From contig NC_072791.1 in assembly GCF_028583425.1 (NCBI RefSeq), positions 12,977,868 through 13,041,867 on the forward strand: DNA of 64,000 bases. The letters run 5' to 3'. How positions within the stretch are numbered: the first letter of the stretch is position 1; each line of letters begins with the position of its first letter. Positions 34,195 to 45,539 of the stretch are shown here, piece by piece. Source of the stretch: Eublepharis macularius (Eukaryota; Chordata; Lepidosauria; Squamata; Eublepharidae). A model generated the notes under the pieces. It was not told the origin of the DNA and did no database searches. It saw nothing but the letters and a program-made list of their open reading frames with translations. A program made the position numbers and the translations under genes.

Positions 34195-35520
34195 CTCTGT
34201 CTATCATTTTTGAGAATTCTTGGAGTGCAGGTGAGGTGCCAGAAGAATGGAGGCAGGCAAATGTCCCCATCTTCAAGAAGGGGAAAAAGGACTACCAACC
34301 TGTCAGCTTGACATCTGTACCTGGAAAAGTTTTGGCACAAATGATTAGTCAGTTTTTGAGCATTTAGAAAAGACAGGTGTTAACTAACAACTAGCATGAA
34401 TTCCTCAAGAACAAGTCAGGTCAGACTAACCTTATCTCCTTTTTTGAGAGAGTTACTACTTGGGCGGATCAGGGGAATGCTGTGGACAGTTTATCTTGAT
34501 TTCAGTAAGGCTTTTGATAAGGTTCCACATGATATTCTGCTTGACAAGTTGGGAACGTGTGGTTTGGATCCTGTTCCTGTTAGATGGATTTGTAACTGGT
34601 TAACAGATCATACCCAAAGAGTGCTTGTAAATCGTTCCTCATCTTCTTGTAGAGTGACAAATGGAGAGCCGCAGGGATCTGTCCTGGGCCCTCTGTTGTT
34701 CAACATCTTTATAAATGACTTAGTTGAAGGAATAGAGGGGATGCTCATTAAATTTGCAGATGATACTAAACTGGGAGGGGAAGCAGTAGAAAGAAGCAAG
34801 ATCCAAAGTGATCTTGACAGGCTGGAAAACTGAGGAAAAACGAACAAATTTCAACAGAGATAAATGGAAAGTTCTGCATTTAGGTAGGGAAAAATCTTAC
34901 AGGATGGAGGAGCCCTGTCCTCTTGTGAAAAGGATATAGGGGTCTTAGTAGACCATACGCTGAACATGAGTCAGCAGAGTGATGCTGTATCTAAAAAGGC
35001 AAATGCTATTTTAGGCTGTATCAACAAAAGTATAGTGTCCAGATCATGTGATGGTATCTGTTTACTCTGCTCTGGTTAGACCTCATTTGAAGTACTGTGT
35101 ACAGTTCAGGGCACCACGGTTTTAAAAGTATGTTGACAAGCTGCAACGTGTCCAAAGGAGGGCAACAAAGATGGTGAGGGGTCTGGAGACCAAGTCCTAC
35201 AAGGAAAGGTTGAAGGAGCTCAGAATGTTTAGCCTGGAGAGGAGGCGACTGAGAGGCGACACAATAGCCCTCTTCAAGTAGGTGAAGTGCTGTCACATAG
35301 AAGATAGGGCAGAGGTTTTTTTCTGTTGCCCTAGAGGGTTGGACCAGAAATAACCAGTTAAAATTAAAGCAAACAAGTTTTCAGCTAAATATTAGGAGGA
35401 ACTTCCTCACAATTAGAGCGGTTCCTCAGTGGAACAAGCTTCTTCAACATGTGGTGGGCTCTCCTTCCTTGGAGGTATTTAAGAAGAGGCTAGATGGTTC
35501 ATCCTATGATCATAACTCTA
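34195..35520 (+). mobile_element. CR1-type LINE fragment (RT domain to C-terminus)
   Basis: Plus-strand frames read SWSAGEVPEEWRQANV, then [18 protein letters not shown] (motif A), [17 protein letters not shown] (motif B) and [11 protein letters not shown] (motif C intact), in more than one frame. Downstream DNA at 35140-35490 still encodes the [11 protein letters not shown] and LRGD blocks with breaks. 5'-truncated next to a hAT element. Confidence 0.88.
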
Positions 35521-36014
35521 CTTGCTGTTCTTTAGCTCTAATCCATCATGGATAGCTTTTCTCCCTATTTCTCGGTAATGCTGCGGAAGGTGAGATTTTC
35601 CTCTCCTCATGAGTAACCAGAATTGCAATATTCAGGTTCTTGACTTTCCTTCTTCCCTATGAGGCTTCCAAATCCTTGTGGGTCTGAGGATGGTTTAGAA
35701 TTGGGGCCAAAATTCAGCGTTCCCGAAAGATATGTGGGTGTTGCTGCTGCCTGTGGCACACATCTCACTGGCAATTTATAGGTGAAAAATTAATGTGACA
35801 ATGTCATACTCTGCATAGTGTTTTCCCATCCTCTGCAAGCAGGCAGCCAATGGAAGGAGGGCAGTAAAAAGGCAGACATCATGTCCCACATTTTTCAGCT
35901 GTGTGTTACTGAGGAACTGTGGGTGAACAGTGCCCATGTGGCTTCCTGATAACAAGGAATAGAAAAGTTTTCACAAAGAGGGGTCATTCGACTGTTTATG
36001 TTGTTTGTTGAAAA
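35521..36014. other. Unassigned intronic sequence
   Basis: No recognised repeat or gene. The last eight bases (GTTGAAAA) are the left target-site copy of the next element. Confidence 0.5.
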
Positions 36015-36426
36015 CGGGTCATTTTGTAGAAAAAGAGCGGGAGGAACTCATTAGTACAACTCATTAGCATATGCCACACCCCTTGACATCACCAGAAGTG
36101 TGTCATTAGCATAACTGATTTGCATATGCCACACCCCCTGACATCACCTATCCTGGCCATTTAGGGCCGAAATTGGGCCCAAAATGGCAAAAAGGGGCTG
36201 AAAATGGCCAAAAAGGGTCCCAAAATGGTCAGGATCAGGCCGCTGCTGAGCAGGAGAGTGATCCACCACCCATCGGAGGCCCAATCTGGGCCATTTTGGC
36301 CCCAATCCAGGCCAAAACGGGCCCAAAATGGCTGAGAGTCAGGTGGGCAGGGCCACCTGTCACGTGACCTCTTTGGGGAACTGCTGGAACTGCGTTCCTG
36401 CTCGTTCCCCCTCAAAATGACCCCTG
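36015..36426. mobile_element. hAT-like non-autonomous element, 412 bp
   Basis: The left end CGGGTCATTTTG and right end CAAAATGACCCCTG are inverted. A perfect 8-bp duplication GTTGAAAA flanks it (36007-36014 and 36427-36434). Inside, 'CATTAGCATA' units and many CCAAAATGGC/GGCCATTTTGG blocks repeat in both directions. No transposase. Confidence 0.85.
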
Positions 36427-36477
36427 GTTGAAAACATATATACTCCCTCCTGCTAAGCCATAGAACCCAGCAATAGT

Positions 36478-36690
36478 TATAATAATAATAATTGTATGCC
36501 ATCAAGTTACAGCCAACTCATGTTGACCCCAGGACTATGGGATTTTCAAAGCAAGGGATGAGCAGAGGTGGTTTGCCTTTGCCTTCCTCTTCTTAGCAAC
36601 TTCAATCTTACTTGGAGGTCTCCTTTCCAAGTATGGCCAACCCTGCTTAGCTTCCAAGCTCTGATGAGATTGGACTAGTCAAGGCTGTTA
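36478..36690 (-). mobile_element. 5S-rRNA-derived SINE with RTE/BovB-like tail
   Basis: The minus-strand head includes CTTGGAAGCTAAGCAGGGTT and ACTTGGAAAGGAGACCTCC, the internal promoter region of 5S rRNA with changes. The tail 'ATGGCATACAATTATTATTA' resembles RTE/BovB 3' ends. The SINE3-type architecture is clear; the family name is not asserted. Confidence 0.8.
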
Positions 36691-38144
36691 TACATCACAA
36701 AGAAAATCACTAACAATAAAATCCATTCACAAAGCCACAACAACAAAATGAATATCCAACAAGAAACTATGAAAAATAAAACATTATTGCCATCCAAGGC
36801 CTGGTATGTTAATACACTTTCACTCAAAAGAAAAGTTGCCTAGACCCTTTCCCCCCTTTCCCTACCTCCCCTACCCAGTGTAAAAAGCCAAGATGGGGAA
36901 AAGTTAAGCATAATTTTATCAGTTGCATTCCTCTAAACACTTAGCAATTTCAGGTGACTCACCTGAGCCCAGGAACCTGGAGCAGTCTTTGGAATACTGC
37001 AAATTCTTTGAAGGCGATAGAAATATTGCTTTTCAGAAAGAACTCTCAATTGCCTGAAAGATTTCTATTCCAGTCTTAGGTATAAAATACCCCCAAAGTA
37101 GCTTAGAACATAATAAACATCACAGTTACAAAATGCCATTATAATATTACAATCCCCTATAAGCAATGTGTGTCTGTTTGCACCGTAAACTGTCAGTTTA
37201 GACTGTCCCTAAAGTACGCCGATGGAACACAGGAACTTGCATAAAGGATGATATTGAGAACTGGGAGAAACATCCCCCTGTTTTCAGTTATATGGAAAGA
37301 GAGAGCAAAGTTTTGGCAAGGGTTTTGTTTGTTTTTTCGTTTGGGGTGCGACTAACAGTTTTGCTGTTGGAACCAAAGAGATAAGCTGCAAAAGAAAGGG
37401 AGGAAGGGCATAGAATTTCTGGCTGGCCTCTGCCTTCTTAGTCCTCCCCATATATGTAAGTTCCACCAAGGGCACCCTTTTCAATAAGCCGGAAAACCTG
37501 TCTGTGCAGGTACCTGTAATGAGACAGGTCCTCCTGCCACCTAGTGTCAATGCGGAATTTCTGGGCCTTCCAAAACTCACAGTGAGCAATCTAAGGAGTG
37601 CGGCACGTGGTCACTGTAGTCTTTGACCCGTACGAGGCCAAGAGTGTAGCCTCTTGAGCGCCCTGGGCAGGATCGCAGACTTGTGCTTCCCTCGTTGCCA
37701 TCTGCTCCCTCCTTCCCACCCCTTGCTATTTCTGCTGACAAGAAAGCTTTGCCTACAACTAGCCAGTCACGTTTTCTGAGAGTGCAGTGATGATAGATAG
37801 CACCATTTCTTTTTTTTTTAGACCCTCAAAATCTTAGATTATCAACAGCCTCTGGATTGCCAGACAGCGCACTTCAACCTGCAAGGGGGCGGGGGGTGGA
37901 GATTGAATTTTTGAACACTTTCTCCTATAAAAAGAAGCACCCTGCACATTCTGGTGAGCCAGGTTAAGAGAGCACATTAGAGTCCGAATGCTCCCCTGGC
38001 ACTGTACCTACCAAACCCTTGACTCCCTCCCCAGCAGGACAAAATGTGAGTCAACCTGGCAATAGATGCATCATGTGAAGTTTCTGGGTGTGTAGCTCAG
38101 CTGTGAGGCACAAATCAGGGTTTTTTTCCGGGTGCTTTCCACAT
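36691..38144. other. Unassigned intronic sequence
   Basis: No confident repeat. Positions 36700-36800 are A-rich and may be the end of an old retroelement. A minus-strand ORF at 37284-37589 has no recognisable domain. Confidence 0.5.
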
Positions 38145-38409
38145 GGAGACCCAGTTTGGTGTAGTGGTTCAGAGCACGGGACTCTAATCTGGAGAGCCGG
38201 GTTGGATTCCCCACTCCTCCACTTGAAGCCAACTGGGTGACCTTGGGCTAGTCACAGCTCTCTGGAGCTCTCTCAACCCCACCCACCTCACAGGGTGATT
38301 GTTGTGGGGATAATAATAATAACATACTTTGTAAACCGCTCTGAGTGGGCGTTAAGTTGTCCGGAAGGGCGGTATATAAATCGAATGTTGTTATTGTTGT
38401 TGTTATTAT
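38145..38409 (+). mobile_element. tRNA-derived SINE, family A
   Basis: Full-length: 'CCAGTTTGGTGTAGTGGTTC', 'GGGTTGGATTCCCC' and 'GGGCGGTATATAAATCGAAT' with TTGTT units. Confidence 0.88.
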
Positions 38410-38767
38410 ATGGGGGGAATGGTGGGGATGCTTGCTAGTCCAAACAGCAGACTAGTGCAAATGGTACAGTCCTGCCACAATTGGTGCATGGCACTCCAAT
38501 GTTCCAGTGTTCTCTTCCAGTTCAGTCATACAGTGTTAATCCAGAAATTGGAAGAACTGGACATCCGGTCAAGCCTTGTCACTGAAACAACTGGCAACTT
38601 CCCTATGAAATGCCAGTGCCTGGATAAATATTCTCTTTGGGCAACACATAGGCCAGCTCCTTCCCTGTTACTTTCCACACTCATGAGAAGATGGAGCCCT
38701 TTTTCTCTGAGGGAGAGAGTGCCTTAAAAAACACACACATAAGATTGATTCCTGCAGATTCAATCTG

Positions 38768-39000
38768 TAGGGATGCCAGGTGTGGTGGTGTCACTACATC
38801 AGTTCCAGGTAAATCAGGAAGTAACAAAAGGTAGCTCTAGGAATTGCTGGAAACTCTGTGGTAAAACCCAGAAATGGTGTAGTGACATTGCTGATATTGC
38901 TGTTTTTTACTTTTATTTTTGTCCCGTTGCCAAGTGGCGGCAGGCTGTGGGGTTTGCTGGTGGGAGGCCTCCCGCCACATCGGGAGATCTGGCAAGCCTT
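38768..39000. mobile_element. TIR element of the TAGGGTTGCCA family
   Basis: The left end TAGGGATGCCAGG and the right end GAGATCTGGCAAGCCT are inverted relatives. The internal 'gccaagtggcggcaggctg' matches 10965-11160. Confidence 0.5.
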
Positions 39001-39974
39001 CCGCTAGCAGAAACACTTTCCTCTGCAGAAGGAGGCTTCTGATGCAAAAAAAGCCTTCTGTGTCAGAGGAAATCTCATTTCACTGGAGAAAAGCATCTTC
39101 CCTAGCAGAACGGATCTATGGGATCCAACTCTTTTGATTTGTCTGCCCTTTGACTTTCCATATGAACCCCAAGGGGGGCTTCTGTTGTTGAGGCTGCAGT
39201 TTGAAAGCGGCGGCTCCCGTTTGTTTCCCTTGGAGAATCCCAGTGGATGAGGAATGCTTATCTTGAGTAACAACTTCCTTGCAACAACTTCCTTAGCACT
39301 TTTTCTTTCCCGAGTCATGAATGCCACTTCGCGATCAGCACCCTCCAGCCCTTATGGTTTAATTCCTGCTGACTGGAGAAATAGTCTCAGCCACTCCACG
39401 CCTGCAAAGGCACAAGTTGAGCTCAACATTAAACCCATCAAACATCCCAAATGAAAGCCTGTTTCTTTCACTTTCCTCCTTGTCTTTATCGTAAGAGGGA
39501 AATGAAACCCCTTTTGTGTGCCGGCCTGCTCCACCCTTTCTTGTTTGTGCATGTGTGTATGTTTAACTGCTTTTTCCTGGAAATGCTATCATGGCGTAGT
39601 GGATTGGGACAATAAAACCAAGATTTTGTAACAAATAGGAAAAATAGGCCTCCTGTTTTATGCAGTAGCCGAAAAAGAACAGTACTCGTAACATGTTGAC
39701 AAAGCGGAGGCGTATATTTATGCTGAAATGAAGTTTATTCACCAGTTCAGAACAACAGACCCCCCCCCCCACAGGGCTAGACAGAAATTTAGAATTCTTA
39801 TCTCACTACTAATTCATGCTCTAAGTAAGTTGCATTGTACGTTTACATTCTGGCATCTTCCTCTGCTATACCTGTCCCGTCTAATCAAGCTTCATTGTAC
39901 CTTTATATCCTGATGTCCTCCTTTGTAAGACCTCACCCACCTTTGGCTGGGATATAGAGGCTCAGGATTCTCCA
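39001..39974. other. Unassigned intronic sequence
   Basis: No recognised repeat. A C-run lies at 39762-39771. Confidence 0.5.
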
Positions 39975-40041
39975 TTCCTTCTCATGCCTGACTCTCAAAA
40001 GCTTAGAATCTGAGATTCTTGTTGGTGCCACTGGACTCAAA
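39975..40041. repeat. Penelope-like terminal fragment
   Basis: 'GACTCTCAAAAGCTTAGAAT' then 'TTGTTGGTGCCACTGGACTC', a short reversed solo end joined directly to a SINE. Confidence 0.5.
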
Positions 40042-40228
40042 TCCCACTCTTCAGGACAACTTAACGCCCATTCAGAGTGGTTTACAAAGTATGTTACTAT
40101 TTTCCCCTCAACAATCACTCTGTGAGGTGGGTGTGGCTGAGAGAGCTCCAAGAAGCTGTGGCAGATCAAACCTGGCTCTCCAGATTAGAGTCCTGCCGCT
40201 CGTAACCACTACACCAAACTGGCTCTCG
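40042..40228 (-). mobile_element. tRNA-derived SINE, family A (3'-truncated)
   Basis: The head ends ACCAAACTGGCTCTC. The body includes 'CTGTGAGGTGGGTGTGGCTG'. Part of the 3' tail is missing. Confidence 0.8.
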
Positions 40229-41761
40229 AAAGAAGGGCAGGATAAAAATACAACAGACTGACTTCAGCTGAAATAAATATTATGGCTACTTCGTGAGGTA
40301 GGGGAGGTTTATTCTGTGGACTGCCACAAGCAGTGTCTTTAGATTCTGTCCCATTGTGCATATTTTTAAAAAAGGAGAAAAGAGCTGAGCCAAGGGGAGT
40401 TGGGATCGCCCCTCACGTTCAATGACATTCTTTTCTCCCCCTCCAGAGCCATGCGTATTGGAGCCTGATTTAGTTAGGGCCCGAATGTAACCACAGCTCT
40501 GCGGTCGAGTGTAATCTATCCCCCACCCTGCAGTGTGAGTGCCTCGTTGGATTCCAGCTTGACTGTAGTGTCCTTGCCGGTTACAACCTCTGCTCAAGGA
40601 TGCGAAAATGCTTACTTGCAGTTGTTTCTGTAGAGGGGATGATTGATTTGCTCTGTCTGGAGGGTTTCGGACCTGGAAACCCGAGCGCAGCAGAAAACGG
40701 GCTGGCTGTTTTGGCGAAGCAGGGTGTTGAGAGGACAGACAGATGGCCGATGACCTCAGGAGAATGACAAATGCGGGGCCAGGTGCCTCCGGTTGTTACA
40801 GAATGCTTCCAGCTAAGCCCTGCCTTGCCTGAAAGCAGGATAGGCGGAAGCCGTTCGCACTGAAAGGAGGCTTCCGACGAGCCAGAAAGCACCTTCTAGA
40901 AGCGGACAGTCCATTGCAGGCTTTAATTGTCAAGGAAACAAATTTCCAACATTTGTTTTGGGGGGGGAGACTGGGAAAAGAACACCATGCTTCCTTTTGC
41001 TGTACTGAAAGCATGGTTGGAGCCATCCTAGTCGCAGAGCCGAGGGATGGAATGTGGAGGGGTGAGATCACCGCAGTAATTTGAGACAACCGAGATGGTT
41101 AAAATAAATAAAATAACGTTTGTCGCCCAGCATAACCTAGGCCTTTCTCAACAGGGTGTGCTTGCACCTGTCAAACTCTGAACGCGTTCTTTTTTAAATG
41201 AAAAAAAAAATGCCAGGTTAACGCTGCCTGTGTGTTGAAGTCAGAATATCTTGCCCAGTTTCTAGGGGGGGGGGGGGATTAAATACCTAAATCAAGAAAA
41301 TTCTAATTCTGTCCTCAAGTTAAATCCTGCAAGACTGCAATCCAGAAGAGCTGGCCTTGTTCCATTCACACCAGTTTGGCTTATTTCTACGTAATGGTGT
41401 TGCCATTTTGGACTGTCTTCCTTGTAACTGAAAGAGGGGGGCAAATGCTGACTCTGCCACTCGCATATTGGATTATCCCCCGACATGTGACCGATGATGG
41501 AGGAATGGCGGCTCTGGGTGCTCTACCTTTTTACCTCCATGTCCTGAGATCTTTGCCCCGCCCCTTTCCCTTAAGTGACTCCTCCCATTCTTCCTCCCTG
41601 CCCCTCCCAGAACATCACTGATTCCTTCAGGCCCTTTCCCAAAAGCCACCTTCACCCTCTTTTGCTTGAAACTTTTAGCTGTCGCTCTGAACCGAGAAGA
41701 GGTCTCTGTGATCAACTCCTGCGGCTCTCTTGTTTCCCTAACCCTGTCTCTGCTAACCATA
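40229..41761. other. Unassigned intronic sequence
   Basis: No recognised repeat except a G-run at 41265-41277. Several ORFs on both strands lack domains. Confidence 0.5.
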
Positions 41762-41930
41762 TAGTAAAAAGTCCAGCAGCACCTTTAAGACTAACCAACT
41801 TTATTGTAGCATAAGCTTTCGAGAGCTTATGCTACAAGAAAGGTGGTTAGTCTTAAAGGCGCTACTGGATTTTTTACTATTTTGCTACTACAGACTAACA
41901 TGGCTAACGCCTCTGGATCTGCTAACCATG
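41762..41930. repeat. Tail-to-tail Penelope end palindrome
   Basis: 'CAGCACCTTTAAGACTAACC' with 'GTAGCATAAGCTTTCGAG' is followed immediately by AGCTTATGCTAC and the reverse complement 'GGTTAGTCTTAAAGGCGCTA', then 'CTACAGACTAACATGGCTAA'. The two inverted halves meet at the element's CTTTCGAG site with almost no spacer. Confidence 0.75.
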
Positions 41931-42144
41931 ACATTTTTAGAGTGTAAATTCCTCAAGGGCAGCTCTCTCTTTCTCTCCTTGTGATGCTGTTCTGTATATT
42001 TCCAGGTATATTGGGGCTTATAAGTAATGGGTAGGATTCTTTCGATCTGTTCTCTTAATGGCGGCAATGCTCCTTCCGTGACTAAAGAAAAGCACTGATT
42101 TCCGTGGAAGAGATCTGCCAATAATTCGCTGCTTTTGTTTCGAA

Positions 42145-42357
42145 GGCACATGAACACAAACGAAACTGCCTTATATTGAATCAGACTCTTGGTCCATCAA
42201 GGTCAATCTTGTCTGCTCTGACTGGCAGCGGCTCCTCCAAGGTCTCAGGCGGAGGTCTTTCCCATCACCCACTGCCTGGTTCTTTTAACAGGAGATGCTG
42301 GGAATCGAACCTGGGACCTCCTGAATGCAAAGCGGATGCTCTACCACTGAGCCCCCC
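42145..42357 (-). mobile_element. tRNA-derived SINE, family B
   Basis: Full-length in reverse: 'CTTATATTGAATCAGACTCT' (3' end) to 'GGATGCTCTACCACTGAGCC' (tRNA-like A box). Confidence 0.88.
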
Positions 42358-43053
42358 TCCCTTTTCTCGGAAACACGATGGAGCCTGAACGTTGGTTGAG
42401 AAGAAGATTTTTTTGTCTGTTTGGATTGGCCATTGATGTCTAGAATCGAGGCTTCAGTGGACTTTACCTGAATTTCCAGGCACATAATCATTCATTTCAA
42501 AGTTTTAAAGAAGAAAGTGGGCTGCCAATTCCAGTTGAAAGAATATATTTGTATATCTGGCCCTCTAGTTTTTCTTATAGTAGCTTTTCTCTCTACCCTG
42601 CAGCTTCTCCCTGCCCCCTTCTCATTTGTGATGTGGAAGTTAAATCCAGGAGCCGGTAATGTTTTATAGGGGATGGACAGCTTTTTCTCATGCTGTCAAA
42701 CAACTGATTGAATGAATCTTATCTTCCCTCATGCCGCCTAGTGAAACATCTGGACAGCAGATTTATTCAGGAGAGAGACATCTGCCTGCCAAAAACTGAC
42801 AGAAGTATGGTGTGTGTGGCGAAGATGATCTGCTACGCAACCTGTCTTAAGTAAGGACAGGATAAGAAGATTCCTGCCAGCCTCCACATTCCTGTGAAAA
42901 ATTGCTTTCCGCCTTCCCATATGGTAATCCTGGGCTATGCAATGAGATCAGTGAAATGCCAGAAGCTGAACATAGCTGCCATTCACGTGCCAACCAATTA
43001 TCCTGAACACAGGCACTGATGGACCTTATCAGTCTTGTCTTGTTTGATAAGAT

Positions 43054-43313
43054 CAGGGCTTTTTTTCTGGGAAAAGAGGTGGTGGAACTCAGTGGGTTGC
43101 CCTCGGAGAAAATGGTCACATGGCTGACGGCCCCGCCCCCTGATCTCCAGACAGAGGGGAGTTGAGATTGCCCTCCGTGCCGCTCGGTGGCGCGGAGGGC
43201 AATCTAAACTCCCCTCTGTCTGGAGATCAGGGGGCGGGGCCGTCAGCCATGTGATCATTTTCAAGAAGTTCCGGAACTCCATTCCACCAAGTTCCAGATG
43301 AAAAAAAGCCCTG
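43054..43313. mobile_element. 260-bp palindromic hAT element, copy 1
   Basis: The ends CAGGGCTTTTTTTC and AAAAAAAGCCCTG are inverted. A perfect 8-bp duplication GATAAGAT flanks it (43046-43053, 43314-43321). The central arms around 43110-43255 ('CCCCGCCCCCTGATCTCCAG' and its complement) make nearly the whole element a hairpin. No coding capacity. Confidence 0.92.
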
Positions 43314-43344
43314 GATAAGATTAAGCATTCTCCAGGTTTCCTGA

Positions 43345-43370
43345 AAGCCAGCGTGTTGTACTGGTTAGAG
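43345..43370 (+). mobile_element. SINE family C, 5' piece (split)
   Basis: 'GCCAGCGTGTTGTACTGG' and TTAGAG, continuing at 43811 after a hAT insertion. Confidence 0.6.
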
Positions 43371-43810
43371 CAGTTTCCCAACCTTTTTTTTCCATGGAGG
43401 AATCCCTAAATTAATGTCTCAAATCCCTACCTGTGCAAATGCGTACAGGCCAGAAAAAGTCGATGGCGGGGAGCTCAATTCAATTACTACTAATTTATTG
43501 TCAAGTAAATTTATTTATCAAGAGCTGCTATATATATATATTGAATCAGGTTACATTGTAAGAAAAACGTGAAGCATTTTTTCTGGGTTTTTTTGTATTA
43601 CCTATTTTTTTTCAAATATCAAAATATCAAATCAAAAGAAACGTTACTTAATCGTCAAAATAACGTTTGTGTCTAAATTCAATGTAAGAGTTGTTTTCGG
43701 TGAGATATTTGGGCTTGTTTAAGCCCAAACGTTGAAATCTCGGCTGACTTCTTGCAGAACCCCTAATGATGGACTCCAGGGTTCCACGGAGCGCTGGTAG
43801 GGAAACACTG
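43371..43810. mobile_element. hAT-like element nested in a SINE, 440 bp
   Basis: The ends CAGTTTCCCAACC and GGTAGGGAAACACTG are inverted. The 8-base flanks GGTTAGAG (43363-43370) and GGTTCGAA (43811-43818) match at five positions. The SINE sequence resumes exactly after the right flank with TGTCAGACTGGG, so the join supports the boundaries. It includes a (TA)n run at about 43529-43540. Confidence 0.78.
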
Positions 43811-44011
43811 GGTTCGAATGTCAGACTGGGATTTGGGAGATTGAGATTTGAGTGCCAGCTCTGCCACAAAGCTCACTATGTGACCTTGGACCAATCACAT
43901 TCAGTCTCCTCTTCCCCCAGTGCGATTGTGAGAATAAAAGGGAAAACAGTGTACTCTCCCCTGAGCTCCTTGGAGGAAGGACAGGGTATTAATGTGCTAG
44001 AAAAGTAAATC
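43811..44011 (+). mobile_element. SINE family C, 3' piece
   Basis: 'TGTCAGACTGGGATTTGGGA', 'TGTGACCTTGGACCAATCAC' and a tail at about 43985-44011. Confidence 0.65.
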
Positions 44012-45279
44012 CAAAACAGCACTTGCTAAATTGTATGCTGTGAGAAACCAGCAAGCATGCCACAAGGAGAATGTGCAAGCCTGGAGTATTCATCAGCTGA
44101 GAGGGTGCCTGCCGCATCTCTGCATGGGTCCCTGCTGTGACTTCTCCAGGATGGCTCATTCAGTGGTGTGTGTGTGATTTAGTGCAGGAATGCATCAGCA
44201 GGATGGACTCCTGGGAGGAGAAAGGCCCTGAAGAGAGCACCATCCAGAGATAGAAACACAGAGACTGGGCTCCTGGGCGTGGAAGGGTGTGTGTAACTCT
44301 GACAACGTGCACAAGAAATGTGCTTTCAGTTTCTAAATCAGAAGAAAAGTGTCTCAAGTCTAAAACGTTTGGGAAATTGTTCTGCAGATGGCAGAAGCCT
44401 TCAAACTTGGCAGTAGTGGAGCCTCAGCAGGTCAAGAAGATCTCTGCCTGAACCTCTCCAAGAAGAAACGATAAGCTCTCAAGGGGGGTAGGGTTAGACA
44501 GAAATGGAAATCTCTATGTGTAGAATAAGAGGGTGGGCCTGGTATAATCTTCTGTAGTGTCTCAATTCTGTTTTAGTTGCTTTTGGAGAGTTTTCAGATT
44601 TCGTAGTGGAGCAATGCCTTTTGTTGTGACCAAGTTCACTTCTGGGAGTCTTTCTTTCTTCCTGGGTTGAGCCATGGAATCATCTCCTCTGGTCCCACTT
44701 TGATGGCTTCTCCCAGAGAATCACGGGAACTGCATGTTCTCCCCCATGAATAAAACCCTGTGGATCGAATGAGAGCATCTTGGGTGGCTCCGTTGCTGGG
44801 TGGCTGGTGCTTTTGCAGTTGTGGATCTTCCTCCCCCTTGTGGTACGATTGGCCAGCCTTTTGATGAAATCTCAACAACTGTCTTTTCCAGAAGGCCTCC
44901 ATCATTTCACTCTTGTCGTGGCGTGGCACTGAGTGGCGTGGCATCTTAAACGGCTTGAATCTGACTTTACACTGAAGCAGACTTAAATCAGTTTTGCACA
45001 GCTGCTAACAAAGAGCAAAGTGTGTTTATTCTAGTTTGTTGTACATTCCCCCCATGCTAACTTTGCCGCTAGTGATTGTTTGGGTATTTTGATGTTGCTA
45101 TTTGTATGAGTGCTTTTTTAAAAAATAAAAATGAGAGGTGTTGCTTTTACATTTTTATTCTGCTGCCTTCAGTCCTTCCTTTTAAAAATAAAATATCTGC
45201 TTCTCTTTGAGTTTTAGTTACCTGTTTTAATACATTGCTTTGCGGGGTTAATTTTGTGCATCAGATCTTCTAGCAATTT
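44012..45279. other. Unassigned intronic sequence
   Basis: No recognised repeat or domain-bearing ORF. Confidence 0.5.
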
Positions 45280-45490
45280 CTTTATCTACTTCATTTATAC
45301 CCCAGTGAGGACCCAAAGCAGATAACATCATTATCCTCTCCTCTGTTTTATCCTCACAACAACCTTGTGAGGTAGGTTAGGATGAGAGAGAAAACAGTCA
45401 CCCAGCAAACTTCTGTGGCACGGTGGAGATTCAAACCTGGGACTCCCAGGTAATAGTGTGACACTCTAAGCACTGCATCACACGTGCCTT
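45280..45490 (-). mobile_element. tRNA-derived SINE, family C
   Basis: 'TCCTCACAACAACCTTGTGA', 'GGTAGGTTAGGATGAGAGAG' and 'GATTCAAACCTGGGACTCCC' are the reversed body and B box. Confidence 0.7.
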
Positions 45491-45539
45491 GAATACTTTC
45501 CTATCTAACCCACTTTGAGTCTTATGATGAAAGAAAGGT

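Noticed and set aside
33755-34340. Clustered ORFs of 76-155 codons on both strands
   Set aside because: They run across G-runs and the hAT element at 33808-34194 into a CR1 fragment. No independent coding evidence.
37284-37589. 101-codon minus-strand frame in an otherwise unassigned stretch
   Set aside because: No recognisable motif, no splice or promoter context, and a length within chance for this composition.
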